This document shows, piece after piece, positions 8,701 to 14,861 of a stretch of 14,861 bases of DNA. Each line of letters starts with the position of its first letter. Positions within the stretch are counted from its first letter, which is position 1. The DNA is from Verrucomicrobiota bacterium. GTDB lineage: Bacteria > Verrucomicrobiota > Verrucomicrobiia > Verrucomicrobiales > Verrucomicrobiaceae. A program made the position numbers and the translations under genes. Under the pieces are notes generated by a model. It was not told where the DNA came from, did no database searches, and worked only from the letters and a program-made list of their open reading frames with translations. Location: NCBI GenBank assembly GCA_021413535.1, contig JAIOQF010000134.1, positions 1 through 14,861 of the forward strand, read 5' to 3'.

Positions 8701-9355
8701 CGAGGAAGGGCCGCATCTTGTCAGGGCCGAGCGAGCAGTTCAGACCAATCGAGAGCGGCTTCACATGCCGCATGGCATTGAGATAGGCCTCGGTGACCTG
8801 GCCGGAAATCATGGTCTCACCACCGGGACCGACCGCCGCCGAGATCTGGATGGGCAGCTCGACTTTGTCCTGTTCGAAGACTTCCTCGATCGCGGCAAGC
8901 GCCGCCTTGGCGTTAAGGGAATCGAAGATGGTCTCCACCATCAGTGTGTCCACCCCGCCAGCGATCAGCGCGCGAATTTGATGGGCATACGCAGCCTTCA
9001 CCTGGTCAAAGGTGACATAGCGGAAGCCCTTTTCGCGCGGATCCTCGATAAAGAACTCGCTCTGGGCGATGCTGGTCGCGGAAAAAGTGTTGGTTTCGAT
9101 GATATCCGCCCCAGCCTCAAGGAAGCGCCGATGGATGTCCTCGATGATCTCCGGCTTGGTGACCGAAAGGATGTCGCCGTTGTTGAGCAGGTCCTTTTCG
9201 TTATCTTTGAACCGGTTGCCACGAGCAGCGGCTTCGTCGAGCAGGCCCTTGGCCTTGTATTCACGAATGGTCGTGCCCATGGCGCCGTCGATCACGACAA
9301 TGCGTTTCCGCATTAATGCTTCGAGTTCAGCGCGGACATTCGGACGGGAGGACAT
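5702..9355 (-). CDS. metH: Cobalamin-dependent methionine synthase
   Basis: It transfers a methyl group from methyltetrahydrofolate via cobalamin to homocysteine. The 1217-residue length matches E. coli MetH (1227), and all four modules are visible in order. The homocysteine domain has DGAMGTTI (23-30) and zinc ligands Cys207 (LNCSLGP), Cys272 and Cys273 (GGCCG). The pterin domain has IGERTNVAGS (321-330). The helical cap comes next, then the B12 domain with GDVHDIGKNIVG (741-752), where His744 is the lower cobalt ligand. The C-terminal reactivation domain ends with DYAARKGMSVVEMERWL. The chosen ATG at 9355 (MSSRPNVRAELEAL) precedes the conserved N-terminus; a TTG at 9391 would only add an unconserved dozen residues. 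It is the first gene of the minus-strand run and diverges from the ABC ATPase gene. There is no room for a cobalamin or SAM riboswitch that I can recognise. Confidence 0.97.
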   Translation of the reverse strand: MSSRPNVRAELEALMRKRIVVIDGAMGTTIREYKAKGLLDEAAARGNRFKDNEKDLLNNGDILSVTKPEIIEDIHRRFLEAGADIIETNTFSATSIAQSEFFIEDPREKGFRYVTFDQVKAAYAHQIRALIAGGVDTLMVETIFDSLNAKAALAAIEEVFEQDKVELPIQISAAVGPGGETMISGQVTEAYLNAMRHVKPLSIGLNCSLGPDKMRPFLEELAQKADTFVSCYPNAGMPNPLAPTGFDLLPADMANFAKDFGGHGFVNIMGGCCGNTPEHIAAIAKAVEGLEPRHVPHPEPVMRLSGSQPYNLTSASNYLMIGERTNVAGSPKFAKLIKENKLEEAVAIARQQVENGANVIDVCMDEGLIDGVAMMTKFLILLQTEPEVNKVPIMVDSSKWEVIEAGLKCLQGKGIANSISLKEGEELFKERARALKHYGAAAVVMAFDENGQAASYAEKIRICERAYRILVDEVGFPPEDIIFDPNILTVATGMEEHNNYAVDFIEATRWIKQNLPFAKVSGGVSNISFSFRGNNKVREAMHSAFLFHAIKAGMDMGIVNAGMLEVYEDIPQEMLVKVEDVLLNRRPDATEILVDYAEQFKGVAGAKKAEVDLSWRDAPVEKRLEHALLRGITDFIDQDTEEARQKLGVPLKVIEGPLMDGMSVVGDLFGAGKMFLPQVVKSARVMKKSVAYLEPFMEAEKAANAEARAAAHKKALETDANAIAEVTSDAAGCMVIATVKGDVHDIGKNIVGVVLACNGYRVIDLGVMVSCEKILEAAAREKADVIGLSGLITPSLDEMVHVAKEMERLGLKQPLLIGGATTSAAHTAIKIAPHYSNPIVHVLDASRSVPVMTSLLSEDQRAGFVKQNEERHIKLRADYASKDEAKKLIPLADARAKGSQFDWSTQEIAVPSFTGVKVYDPLPITDLLPFIDWSPFFHTWELRGRWDEKEHRFKSALPESQAEIEPIAAKLYQEARALLDRIITENLYTVRGCFGFYPANRIGDDIEVYTDESRQTARCVFHTLRQQIIKKDAPNYALADFVAPKESGRADYIGGFCVGVHGADELSDKFKADHDDYNSIMAKALADRLAEASAEYMHKQARVAWGYEKPEELTNEELIREKYRGIRPAPGYPSQPDHTEKPILFDLLDATEHTGVTLTESQAMHPGSAVSGLYFGHPEVRYFATGKLNKDQIEDYAARKGMSVVEMERWLGPWLAY

Positions 9356-9481
9356 GATCAAACATAAACACAGTCTGCAGGGGTGCAACAATCATATTAA
9401 CGTATCATGATTTGTATATATGTGTATTTTAAGCCGAATCTGCCTTGCCAATCTGGGGCGTAAGCTACTGTTGCCGCCCGC
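9356..9481. promoter_or_regulatory. AT-rich divergent metH / ABC-exporter promoter region
   Basis: This 126-bp gap separates two divergent operons and is markedly AT-rich at 9388-9432, unlike the GC-rich genes on either side. On the minus strand a TATGAT hexamer (9391-9396) could be a metH -10 element, though no good -35 lies upstream. On the plus strand the TATATATGTGTATTTT region (9415-9430) is the most promoter-like part. It contains the 8-bp palindrome ATCATGAT (9404-9411) and two direct copies of ATCAT (9391 and 9404). Both operons must be transcribed from here, but the exact elements are uncertain. Confidence 0.4.
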
Positions 9482-10237
9482 ATGAGTTCGCCCGCCAATC
9501 CTGAAATCATCCTCGAAGCCCGCGATCTCAGCCGCGAGTTTGACGGCGTGGTGGCCTTAGACCGCTTCAGCTTCAAACTAAAACGGGGTGAGGTACTCGG
9601 ACTTTTGGGCGCAAACGGTGCGGGCAAGACAACTTCAATGAACATGCTGCTGGGGCTGACGACGCCGACCTCCGGCAGCATCCAGGCGTTTGGCCGGGAT
9701 TTTTTCAAGAATCGCGTGGAGCTGCTCAGGCGGATGAATTTTTCCAGCGCCTACACTTCGTTGCCCGGCAACTTGCTGGTGTGGCAAAACTTGCTGGTCT
9801 TCGCCAAGATTTACGGCGTGCCGGATCACAAAAAAAAGATCGCTGAATTGCTCGAGTTGTTTGAAATCAGCGACCTCCGCAAACGCGTCACCGGCCAGCT
9901 TTCCGCCGGAGAAAGCACGCGGCTCAACCTCTGCAAGGCCCTGCTCAACGATCCCGAGCTGCTGCTGCTCGACGAACCCACTGCCAGCCTCGACCCCGAC
10001 ATCGCTGACAAGGTGCGCAAGACCATCCGCCGCGTGCAGAGCGAGCGGCAGATCAGCATCCTCTACACCTCACACAACATGCGCGACATCGAGGAAGTCT
10101 GCGACCGAGTCATCTTTCTGCACAAGGGGAAGGTCGTCACCGAGGGCACCACGGCGGACATCGTGGCAAAATCGCAACAGAGTTCACTAGAAGATGTGTT
10201 CATCAAAATCGCGCGCAGCGGCGACATCGAAGAATAA
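9482..10237 (+). CDS. ABC-2 type exporter, ATP-binding protein
   Basis: This is the 251-residue ATPase of a two-gene ABC exporter. It has Walker A GANGAGKT (43-50), signature LSAGE (140-144), Walker B LLLLDEP (160-166), a D-loop SLDPD (169-173) and the switch His198 in TSHNM. The usual Q-loop glutamine is missing: the segment at 85-92 reads MNFSSAYT. I recall the same MNFSS form in some NatA/NodI-like exporters, so this may be a subfamily trait rather than a defect. The signature is also a variant (LSAGE for LSGGQ). The ABC-2 permease gene starts 15 bp downstream, so the two form one transporter. The substrate cannot be told from sequence; drug, polysaccharide or lipid export are all used by this family. 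The ATG at 9482 has no Shine-Dalgarno. Confidence 0.93.
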   Translation: MSSPANPEIILEARDLSREFDGVVALDRFSFKLKRGEVLGLLGANGAGKTTSMNMLLGLTTPTSGSIQAFGRDFFKNRVELLRRMNFSSAYTSLPGNLLVWQNLLVFAKIYGVPDHKKKIAELLELFEISDLRKRVTGQLSAGESTRLNLCKALLNDPELLLLDEPTASLDPDIADKVRKTIRRVQSERQISILYTSHNMRDIEEVCDRVIFLHKGKVVTEGTTADIVAKSQQSSLEDVFIKIARSGDIEE

Positions 10238-10252
10238 ACTGGAACACACACC

Positions 10253-11056
10253 ATGAATTTCCGCATTATCTCCGCGCTCGTCCTTCGTTACATCTTCCTC
10301 TACACTCGCACGCCGATGCGACTGGTCGAGCTGGTCTTCTGGCCGGTGGTGGATTTAATGGTCTGGGGCAATCTCACGATGTTCCTTCAGGAGAACACTA
10401 ACGCTCAATTCGCGCATTATCTGCTCTTCCTTATCGGCGGCATGATCTTGTGGGATGTCCTGTTCCGCGCCCAGCAAGGGGTTGCGATCTCATTCCTCGA
10501 GGATGTTTGGACCCGGAACCTTCTGAATGTCTTTGTAGCACCGGTCCGCACCGTGGAATATGTCACCGCCACGTTTGTGATCGGCTTCCTGCGCATCTGC
10601 GTCACGGTGCTGGTGCTCTCCGTGCTCGCGTTCGTCGGTTATCATTTCAATGTCCTCTCCCTCAAGTGGAGCCTGATTCCCTTCTTCATAAATCTGATGG
10701 TCTTCGGCTGGTCGTTGGGGATGATTTCCACTGCGCTCATCCTGCGCTGGGGGCAAGCAGCCGAGTCGCTGGCCTGGGCCATCCCATTCTTTATCCAGCC
10801 AGTGGTGGCCGTGTTTTACCCTGTCGCGAAACTCCCAGGCTGGTTGCAAGGCATCGCGCTGGCGCTGCCAGCCACGCATATTTTCGAAGGCATGCGCGAT
10901 GTCCTTAATCCCGCCATCGGTCACGCCAGCTGGTCGCACCTCGGCATGGCGGCGGGCTTGAATGTGATCTTCATGGCGCTCGCCGCCTGGATTTTCGCCT
11001 CCACGCTTCGCGCTACCCGACGCAAAGGATTACTGACCAAGTTCGCGACGCAGTAG
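10253..11056 (+). CDS. ABC-2 type exporter, membrane permease
   Basis: A 267-residue integral membrane protein with about six hydrophobic segments, at roughly residues 28-46, 57-75, 102-125, 138-162, 172-192 and 229-248. The overall shape matches the ABC-2 membrane family (NodJ/DrrB-like), including the PVAKLPGWLQGIALALPATH segment between the fifth and sixth helices, where these permeases typically carry a P..LP..L...P.TH pattern. It lies 15 bp after the ATPase gene and would dimerise to form the pore. It ends 15 bp from the convergent msrA stop. The C-terminus is basic (RATRRKG), as expected for a cytosolic tail. The exported substrate is unknown. Confidence 0.9.
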   Translation: MNFRIISALVLRYIFLYTRTPMRLVELVFWPVVDLMVWGNLTMFLQENTNAQFAHYLLFLIGGMILWDVLFRAQQGVAISFLEDVWTRNLLNVFVAPVRTVEYVTATFVIGFLRICVTVLVLSVLAFVGYHFNVLSLKWSLIPFFINLMVFGWSLGMISTALILRWGQAAESLAWAIPFFIQPVVAVFYPVAKLPGWLQGIALALPATHIFEGMRDVLNPAIGHASWSHLGMAAGLNVIFMALAAWIFASTLRATRRKGLLTKFATQ

Positions 11057-11071
11057 CTTGATCGGGGAGCG

Positions 11072-11674
11072 TTATTTCTTCCCCAGCTTCGTCGCGATCT
11101 CGGCGAGCTTCTTTTTGAACTTCTCGATCTTGGGCTTGGCCACTGAGCAGACATAGCCCTGGTCGGGATTGCCGTTCACGAAGTTCTGATGGTAATCTTC
11201 TGCGGGATAGAATTTCGTTTGTGCTTTGACCTCGGTGACGATGCCGCCGCCGAATTCTTTTTGATGCGCGGCAATCGATGCCTCGGCATCCTTTTTCTGC
11301 TCATCGCTGGTGGTGAAAATCACCGAGCGATATTGCGTCCCGCTGTCGTGGCCCTGGCGGTTCAGCGTAGTAGGATCGTGCATATACCAGAACAGATCGA
11401 CCAATTCGCGAAAGGTGATCTTGGCTGGATCGAAGGTCACTTGCACCACTTCGGCATGACCGGTCTCGCCGGTGCAGACCTGCTTGTAGGTCGGATTATC
11501 CACCTGTCCGCCAGCGTAGCCGCTGACAACCTTGGTCACGCCGGGAACGATTTGAAAAGTTCCTTCGACACACCAGTAGCAACCGCCACCGAACAAGGCG
11601 GTTTCAGCGGATGTAGTATCAACGGTGGAAAGAGTGACGACGCTCATAAGGGCAAAGAGAAGATGGGATTTCAT
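11072..11674 (-). CDS. msrA: Exported peptide methionine sulfoxide reductase MsrA
   Basis: It reduces methionine-S-sulfoxide in oxidised proteins. From the ATG at 11674 the protein has 200 residues. An N-terminal signal peptide is visible (MKSHLLFALMSVVTLSTVDT, with a likely cut after TSA near residue 23), which places the enzyme in the periplasm. The catalytic motif GGCYWC (30-35, nucleophile Cys32) is followed by SGYAGG (51-56), CTGETGHAEVV (67-77), a GTQYRS segment (112-117) and EDYHQNF (159-165). Cys176 in GYVCSVAKPK is the likely resolving cysteine. A TTG at 11701 would spoil the signal peptide and is less likely. No MsrB domain is fused. It is divergent from the glycosylase gene and convergent with the ABC permease gene. 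Confidence 0.94.
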   Translation of the reverse strand: MKSHLLFALMSVVTLSTVDTTSAETALFGGGCYWCVEGTFQIVPGVTKVVSGYAGGQVDNPTYKQVCTGETGHAEVVQVTFDPAKITFRELVDLFWYMHDPTTLNRQGHDSGTQYRSVIFTTSDEQKKDAEASIAAHQKEFGGGIVTEVKAQTKFYPAEDYHQNFVNGNPDQGYVCSVAKPKIEKFKKKLAEIATKLGKK

Positions 11675-11696
11675 ATTCGTGCGAGGTAAGACAGGG

Positions 11697-11710
11697 CACA
11701 AGGACTTGTG
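11697..11710. promoter_or_regulatory. Inverted repeat between msrA and glycosylase genes
   Basis: A perfect 6-bp inverted repeat with a 2-base spacer (CACAAG-GA-CTTGTG) sits in the 65-bp gap between the divergent msrA and glycosylase starts. Its position suits an operator controlling both genes, but a palindrome this short can occur by chance, and I recognise no known regulator site in it. Confidence 0.25.
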
Positions 11711-11739
11711 TTCAGCATAGTGCGCGTCAGAGTGGGCCT

Positions 11740-12612
11740 GTGGATGCCACGGATACGCTTGTTGTCGAAGATTTTAATCTCGCCGCTACGCTCAATAGCG
11801 GTCAGGTTTTCCACTGGCACCGCGAGGGCGAGATGTTCTTCAACCTGGTCGGTGACCAGCCGCTGATTGTCTCACAGCCGACACCGGACAGGCTGGACGT
11901 CCATGCGGGCGGAGCGGACCTGGCACGCCGCTACTTGGCGCTGGATCACGATCTGAATAAAATCCGCCGCACACTGCCGAAGGGTGACAAGCCGCTGCGC
12001 CAGGCCCTGAAGTTCGCGCCTGGACTGCGCATTCTGCGTCAGCCGCATTGGGAATGCCTCGCCAGCTTCATCACCTCATCACTCAAGCAGGTGTCGCATA
12101 TCCGGCAGATTTCGCTGACCCTACGATCGAAGTTTGGAACCAAGATCGCCACCATTGAAGGTGTGGATTTGTTTTCCTATCCCACGCCTGAGGCGCTGGC
12201 GAATGCGGGAGAGTCCGCGCTGCGCGCCTGCGGGCTGGGCTATCGCGCGAAGTTCCTCCAGCAAACTGCCGCACTGATCGCAGACGGCGCGTTTGATCTT
12301 AACGCAGTCGCGGAACTCGAAGATGCGGCGGCTTTGGAAAAACTCTGCGAACTCCCAGGAGTGGGGCCGAAGATCGCACAGTGCTCGCTGTTGTTCGCCT
12401 GGGAACGGCTCGGGATGTTCCCGATCGATGTGTGGATTGAACGGGCGTTGCGCGAGCTTTACTTCGCGAAAGCCCGGCGCCAGCCATCGTCGAAGGCGCT
12501 GCGCGACTTCGCATGGAAGCACTTCGGCCCGTATCGCGGCTATGCCCAGCAATGGCTGTTCCATCACGCGCGCACCAGCGGAATTTTTTCCCGAAGCCGG
12601 AAAGACGGTTGA
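11740..12612 (+). CDS. ogg: OGG1-type 8-oxoguanine DNA glycosylase/AP lyase
   Basis: It removes 8-oxoguanine from DNA and nicks the abasic strand. The 290-residue protein aligns along its length with human OGG1: an N-terminal OGG_N-like domain with SGQVFHW (20-26, Gly21 matching Gly42), GLGYRAKF (165-172), and the helix-hairpin-helix LPGVGPK (205-211) with catalytic Lys211 (human Lys249). Cys215 (Cys253), Asp230 in PIDVW (Asp268), Gln270 and Phe274 (Gln315, Phe319) are also kept, so the oxidised-base pocket looks intact. By contrast the residues matching Asn149 and Arg154, which contact the opposite cytosine, are Leu115 and His120. The start is GTG at 11740; no in-frame ATG exists nearby, and TTG at 11707 is a weaker option. 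tonB starts 20 bp downstream. MutM is the commoner bacterial enzyme for this lesion; OGG1-type enzymes are less usual. Confidence 0.88.
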   Translation: MDATDTLVVEDFNLAATLNSGQVFHWHREGEMFFNLVGDQPLIVSQPTPDRLDVHAGGADLARRYLALDHDLNKIRRTLPKGDKPLRQALKFAPGLRILRQPHWECLASFITSSLKQVSHIRQISLTLRSKFGTKIATIEGVDLFSYPTPEALANAGESALRACGLGYRAKFLQQTAALIADGAFDLNAVAELEDAAALEKLCELPGVGPKIAQCSLLFAWERLGMFPIDVWIERALRELYFAKARRQPSSKALRDFAWKHFGPYRGYAQQWLFHHARTSGIFSRSRKDG

Positions 12613-12632
12613 TTGAGCGTCTGCTGCGATGC

Positions 12633-13700
12633 ATGTTGCAGGCCGTGACTTTTATAGAAACACGCCCGCTCAGCTTAGGTATCGCCGGTTCGCTGGCGTT
12701 GCACCTGCTGCTGTTTGTGAGCCTGGCGATCTGGTTGGGATTCGAGCCCGTGAGCAAAATGATGGAGGCCGAGCCCGTGGTCACGATGATGTTTGCCGAC
12801 AACGTGATACCAGCAGAACCGGAAGCCGCGCCAGTGAAGCCGCCGCCAGATTCACAGCAGTTCATCCGCACTTCGCAGAACGCCGAATCCGCCGCCGCTC
12901 CTACAAAGGCTTCCTTCATCTCCGACCGCAACACAGTTGCCTCTGCAAAATTGGCACCTTCGCCAGACGCCACTGCGCCTCTGCCGACGACCACCGGCGT
13001 GAATCTGCCGACCATGGATCTGGCAAATCGCGAATACAAAGACGGTCAGCCGAAGAACGACAGCGCATTCAGTTCACCACCTGAACCGCTGGAAAAGCAA
13101 AGCATCGAGAAGAAAGAGGAATCGCCTCCGAAGCAGCCGGCCAAGGAATCTGAAGAACATCTTCCGCTCGACATCAGCAAGCCAGGTTCGATCGCTGACG
13201 TTTCACCCATGCTCAAGGCGCCCGATGAAGATGAACCACTCCCGAAAGCGATTCCCGTAGCGGCAACTACCGCCCGGCCCGTGCCCAACACGGCACGTCC
13301 GGAAAAAGATGCATTTCAACCGCAGACGCGCGTCGCGGAAATGCACGGCTCCATCGGTGAACGCGGCGCAGAGGATGCGGTGAACGCAGCCATGACGATC
13401 GAAGGTCAATACATGGCCGAGATCCAAAAGGCGGTCGGCATCAAGTGGCACAAACTTGTCGGACCGCAGCGCGACCTCGCCAAGCCCGGCATCTTCACTG
13501 TGCACTTTTTCGTCAGCCCCGATGGCTCCGTAAAGTTCGACGACATCACCATTCTTTCCGACAAGGGCAACGTTGTGCTGGAATCTGTCGCGGTTAAGTC
13601 CATTCTAACCGCCAAAATTCCGCCCATGCCTCGCGAATTGCGAACATCACACGACAAGGGCCGCTTTTCCGCCGGCATTAATTTCCTCATTGGTCTCTAA
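12633..13700 (+). CDS. tonB: TonB-family energy transducer
   Basis: A 355-residue protein that passes inner-membrane proton-motive energy to outer-membrane receptors. One N-terminal signal-anchor helix (about residues 13-36) carries a Ser20-LAL-His24 motif with the same Ser-x3-His spacing as E. coli TonB Ser16/His20, which contacts ExbD. A long periplasmic linker rich in Pro, Glu, Lys and Ala follows (about 45-265), and a TonB C-terminal domain ends the protein, with KPGIFTVHFFVSPDGSV and a closing INFLIGL strand. The ATG at 12633 is chosen because it sits just before the helix and 20 bp after the glycosylase stop; an upstream frame exists but overlaps that gene. exbB follows after four bases, which confirms the role. 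The linker is longer than in E. coli TonB (239 residues in total). Confidence 0.88.
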   Translation: MLQAVTFIETRPLSLGIAGSLALHLLLFVSLAIWLGFEPVSKMMEAEPVVTMMFADNVIPAEPEAAPVKPPPDSQQFIRTSQNAESAAAPTKASFISDRNTVASAKLAPSPDATAPLPTTTGVNLPTMDLANREYKDGQPKNDSAFSSPPEPLEKQSIEKKEESPPKQPAKESEEHLPLDISKPGSIADVSPMLKAPDEDEPLPKAIPVAATTARPVPNTARPEKDAFQPQTRVAEMHGSIGERGAEDAVNAAMTIEGQYMAEIQKAVGIKWHKLVGPQRDLAKPGIFTVHFFVSPDGSVKFDDITILSDKGNVVLESVAVKSILTAKIPPMPRELRTSHDKGRFSAGINFLIGL

Positions 13701-13704
13701 AATC

Positions 13705-14403
13705 ATGCTCCTGACACCCCTCCTTGCCACCTCTGGTTTCTCCCAAGTCATTGAATTCATCAAAGAGGGCGGACTGCCCATGATGATGATCATCGCCTGC
13801 TCGTTTGCCTCGGTGACTCTCGTCATCCTCAAGGGCCTGCAGCTTCGCTGGCGATTCTTGTTTCCCGAACCGATCGAGGAGGAAATCCGCAACATCGAAC
13901 GCTACGCCACCAAGGGCGACATCTCGCCGCTGCAAAACATCCTCGAAGCGGACGGCAGCGTGGCCGCGCAACTCGGCATCATCGCCATCTCCGGCAAACA
14001 CGAAACACGCGAGGAAAACAACGAAGCGTGCGAGACCGCCGCGCGCGGCATCGTGCACCGGTTAGAAGCGGGTGTGCCGCTACTCGAAGTCATCGTCACC
14101 ATCGCACCGCTCATCGGTCTTCTCGGAACCATCATGGGCCTGGTCGTCGTATTCCGCGGTTTGGGCACCGGCAGCGGGACCGAACCCGACCCCGGCGAAA
14201 TCGCACGCGGCATCGCCATCGCCCTGAACACGACCATTGCGGGCCTGCTCGTTGCCGTGCCCACCGTGATCGCCCACGGCTACTTCAGCCGGAAGCTCGA
14301 CGCCATTTCCGTGCGCATGGAGATCATCTTGCGCCGCGCAATTCACGACTTCCACCGACACTTCGAGGTGCGCCGTTCACCGCTCGACACCCTCAAACGC
14401 TGA
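13705..14403 (+). CDS. exbB: Biopolymer transport protein ExbB (MotA/TolQ/ExbB family)
   Basis: A 232-residue proton-channel subunit that works with ExbD to power TonB. Three hydrophobic segments are present: 24-43 (after FIKEGG), 126-150 (VTIAPLIGLLGTIMGLVVVF) and 168-192 (GIAIALNTTIAGLLVAVPTV). The second and third hold the family signatures APLIGLLGT and ALNTTIAGLLVAVP. The large cytoplasmic loop between helices 1 and 2 includes a charged NNEACETAARG stretch typical of the family. No extra N-terminal periplasmic domain is present, so it is the short ExbB form. The ATG at 13705 lies four bases after the tonB stop; a TTG at 13690 overlapping tonB is unlikely. exbD starts three bases after the stop, which makes a tight tonB-exbB-exbD operon. 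Confidence 0.95.
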   Translation: MLLTPLLATSGFSQVIEFIKEGGLPMMMIIACSFASVTLVILKGLQLRWRFLFPEPIEEEIRNIERYATKGDISPLQNILEADGSVAAQLGIIAISGKHETREENNEACETAARGIVHRLEAGVPLLEVIVTIAPLIGLLGTIMGLVVVFRGLGTGSGTEPDPGEIARGIAIALNTTIAGLLVAVPTVIAHGYFSRKLDAISVRMEIILRRAIHDFHRHFEVRRSPLDTLKR

Positions 14404-14406
14404 GCC

Positions 14407-14856
14407 ATGGATCTCCGCCGGAAAAAGAAGCCAGCGCCCATCATCCCGATTGTCCCGCTGGTGGACATCCTCGTGGTGCTGCTGATGTTTTTCATTGCCA
14501 CCACCACTTTCAAAAACAAAGCGGACAAGGTCAATCATCTTCAAATCAGTCTTCCACAATCCAATGCACTCGGTGCCGCAGCGCCGCAAAAGGATGCGCG
14601 CAAGACTCTTTCCATCACCAAGGACAAAAAGATATTTCTCGACGGCAATGAAGTCTTCGAGTCAGCGTTAGCCGTTGCACTCAAAGAAATGAAAACCACA
14701 CTGCCAAGCATGAAGTTGGAGTTACAAGCTGACCAGGACACCCCGCTCGGCCTCCTAGTGAAAGTCTGGGACGCGCTCAAGGCCGCCGGCTGGTCGATCA
14801 ACGACGTGCCCGCCCGCATCCAGCGCGCTGCAGCGCAAATTCAAGATTCAAAATAG
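14407..14856 (+). CDS. exbD: Biopolymer transport protein ExbD
   Basis: A 149-residue partner of ExbB with one N-terminal transmembrane helix (about residues 12-32). Within PIVPLVDILVVLLMFFI the Asp20 corresponds to the essential proton-carrying Asp25 of E. coli ExbD. The cytoplasmic start is strongly basic (MDLRRKKK), and the periplasmic part has the usual family layout: a SITKDKKIFLDG strand pair near 70-81 and a LELQADQDTPLGLLVKVWDALKAAG segment near 97-121 (the key features being ADQDTP and the following helix). The gene is complete, ending five bases before the window edge. ATG at 14407 follows exbB by three bases with no Shine-Dalgarno, suggesting translational coupling. Confidence 0.94.
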   Translation: MDLRRKKKPAPIIPIVPLVDILVVLLMFFIATTTFKNKADKVNHLQISLPQSNALGAAAPQKDARKTLSITKDKKIFLDGNEVFESALAVALKEMKTTLPSMKLELQADQDTPLGLLVKVWDALKAAGWSINDVPARIQRAAAQIQDSK

Positions 14857-14861
14857 AACGA

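Noticed and set aside
9356..9481. SAM or cobalamin riboswitch upstream of metH
   Set aside because: The leader is at most 126 bases, shared with a divergent gene, and shows no B12-box-like or SAM-box-like elements or multi-stem folding by eye.
11057..11071. Bidirectional terminator between the ABC permease gene and msrA
   Set aside because: Only 15 bases separate the stops and no hairpin with a T-run is present.
12513..12632. Upstream extension of tonB
   Set aside because: It would overlap about 100 bases of the glycosylase gene and add residues with no TonB character before the signal-anchor helix.
1..14861. Mobile elements, CRISPR arrays, tRNA or rRNA genes, phage or defence genes
   Set aside because: No repeat arrays, transposase or integrase motifs or RNA gene signatures were seen; all long coding regions are accounted for by housekeeping or transport genes.

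Overview
The window looks like a chromosomal segment from a Gram-negative, GC-rich bacterium, most likely a member of the Verrucomicrobiota. This rests on the fused SecDF protein with an extra N-terminal membrane segment, the SGLT-like symporter followed by a tiny two-helix membrane protein, the TonB/ExbB/ExbD set (which implies an outer membrane), and the near absence of Shine-Dalgarno sequences. The phylum is an inference from gene style; no rRNA or other marker is present.

Layout. (1) 1-1726, plus strand: the C-terminal end of a sodium/solute symporter, a 69-residue membrane protein, and a galactokinase gene (galK) broken by an internal deletion that removes the first GHMP kinase motif and shifts the frame. 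This looks like a sugar (probably galactose) uptake and phosphorylation unit. (2) 9355-1734, minus strand: a compact run metH, tgt, yajC, secDF, joining cobalamin-dependent methionine synthesis, queuosine tRNA modification and accessory Sec translocase subunits. Tgt has an altered zinc site. (3) 9482-11056, plus strand: an ABC-2 type exporter (ATPase plus permease) diverging from metH. (4) 11674-11072, minus strand: an exported peptide methionine sulfoxide reductase MsrA. (5) 11740-14856, plus strand: an OGG1-type 8-oxoguanine glycosylase followed closely by tonB, exbB and exbD.

How they fit. SecDF and YajC help drive export, including of the exported MsrA. TonB-ExbB-ExbD energises outer-membrane uptake, possibly of the cobalamin MetH needs, though no receptor is in view. 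MsrA and the glycosylase both repair oxidative damage and are divergently transcribed from one 65-bp gap. The window is gene-dense: the longest gene-free stretch is the 126 bp between metH and the ABC ATPase gene. I saw no rRNA, tRNA, CRISPR array, transposase, prophage or clear riboswitch. I do not see a novel multi-gene system. The best leads are the galK deletion, the altered Tgt metal site, and the glycosylase whose cytosine-contact residues differ from human OGG1.
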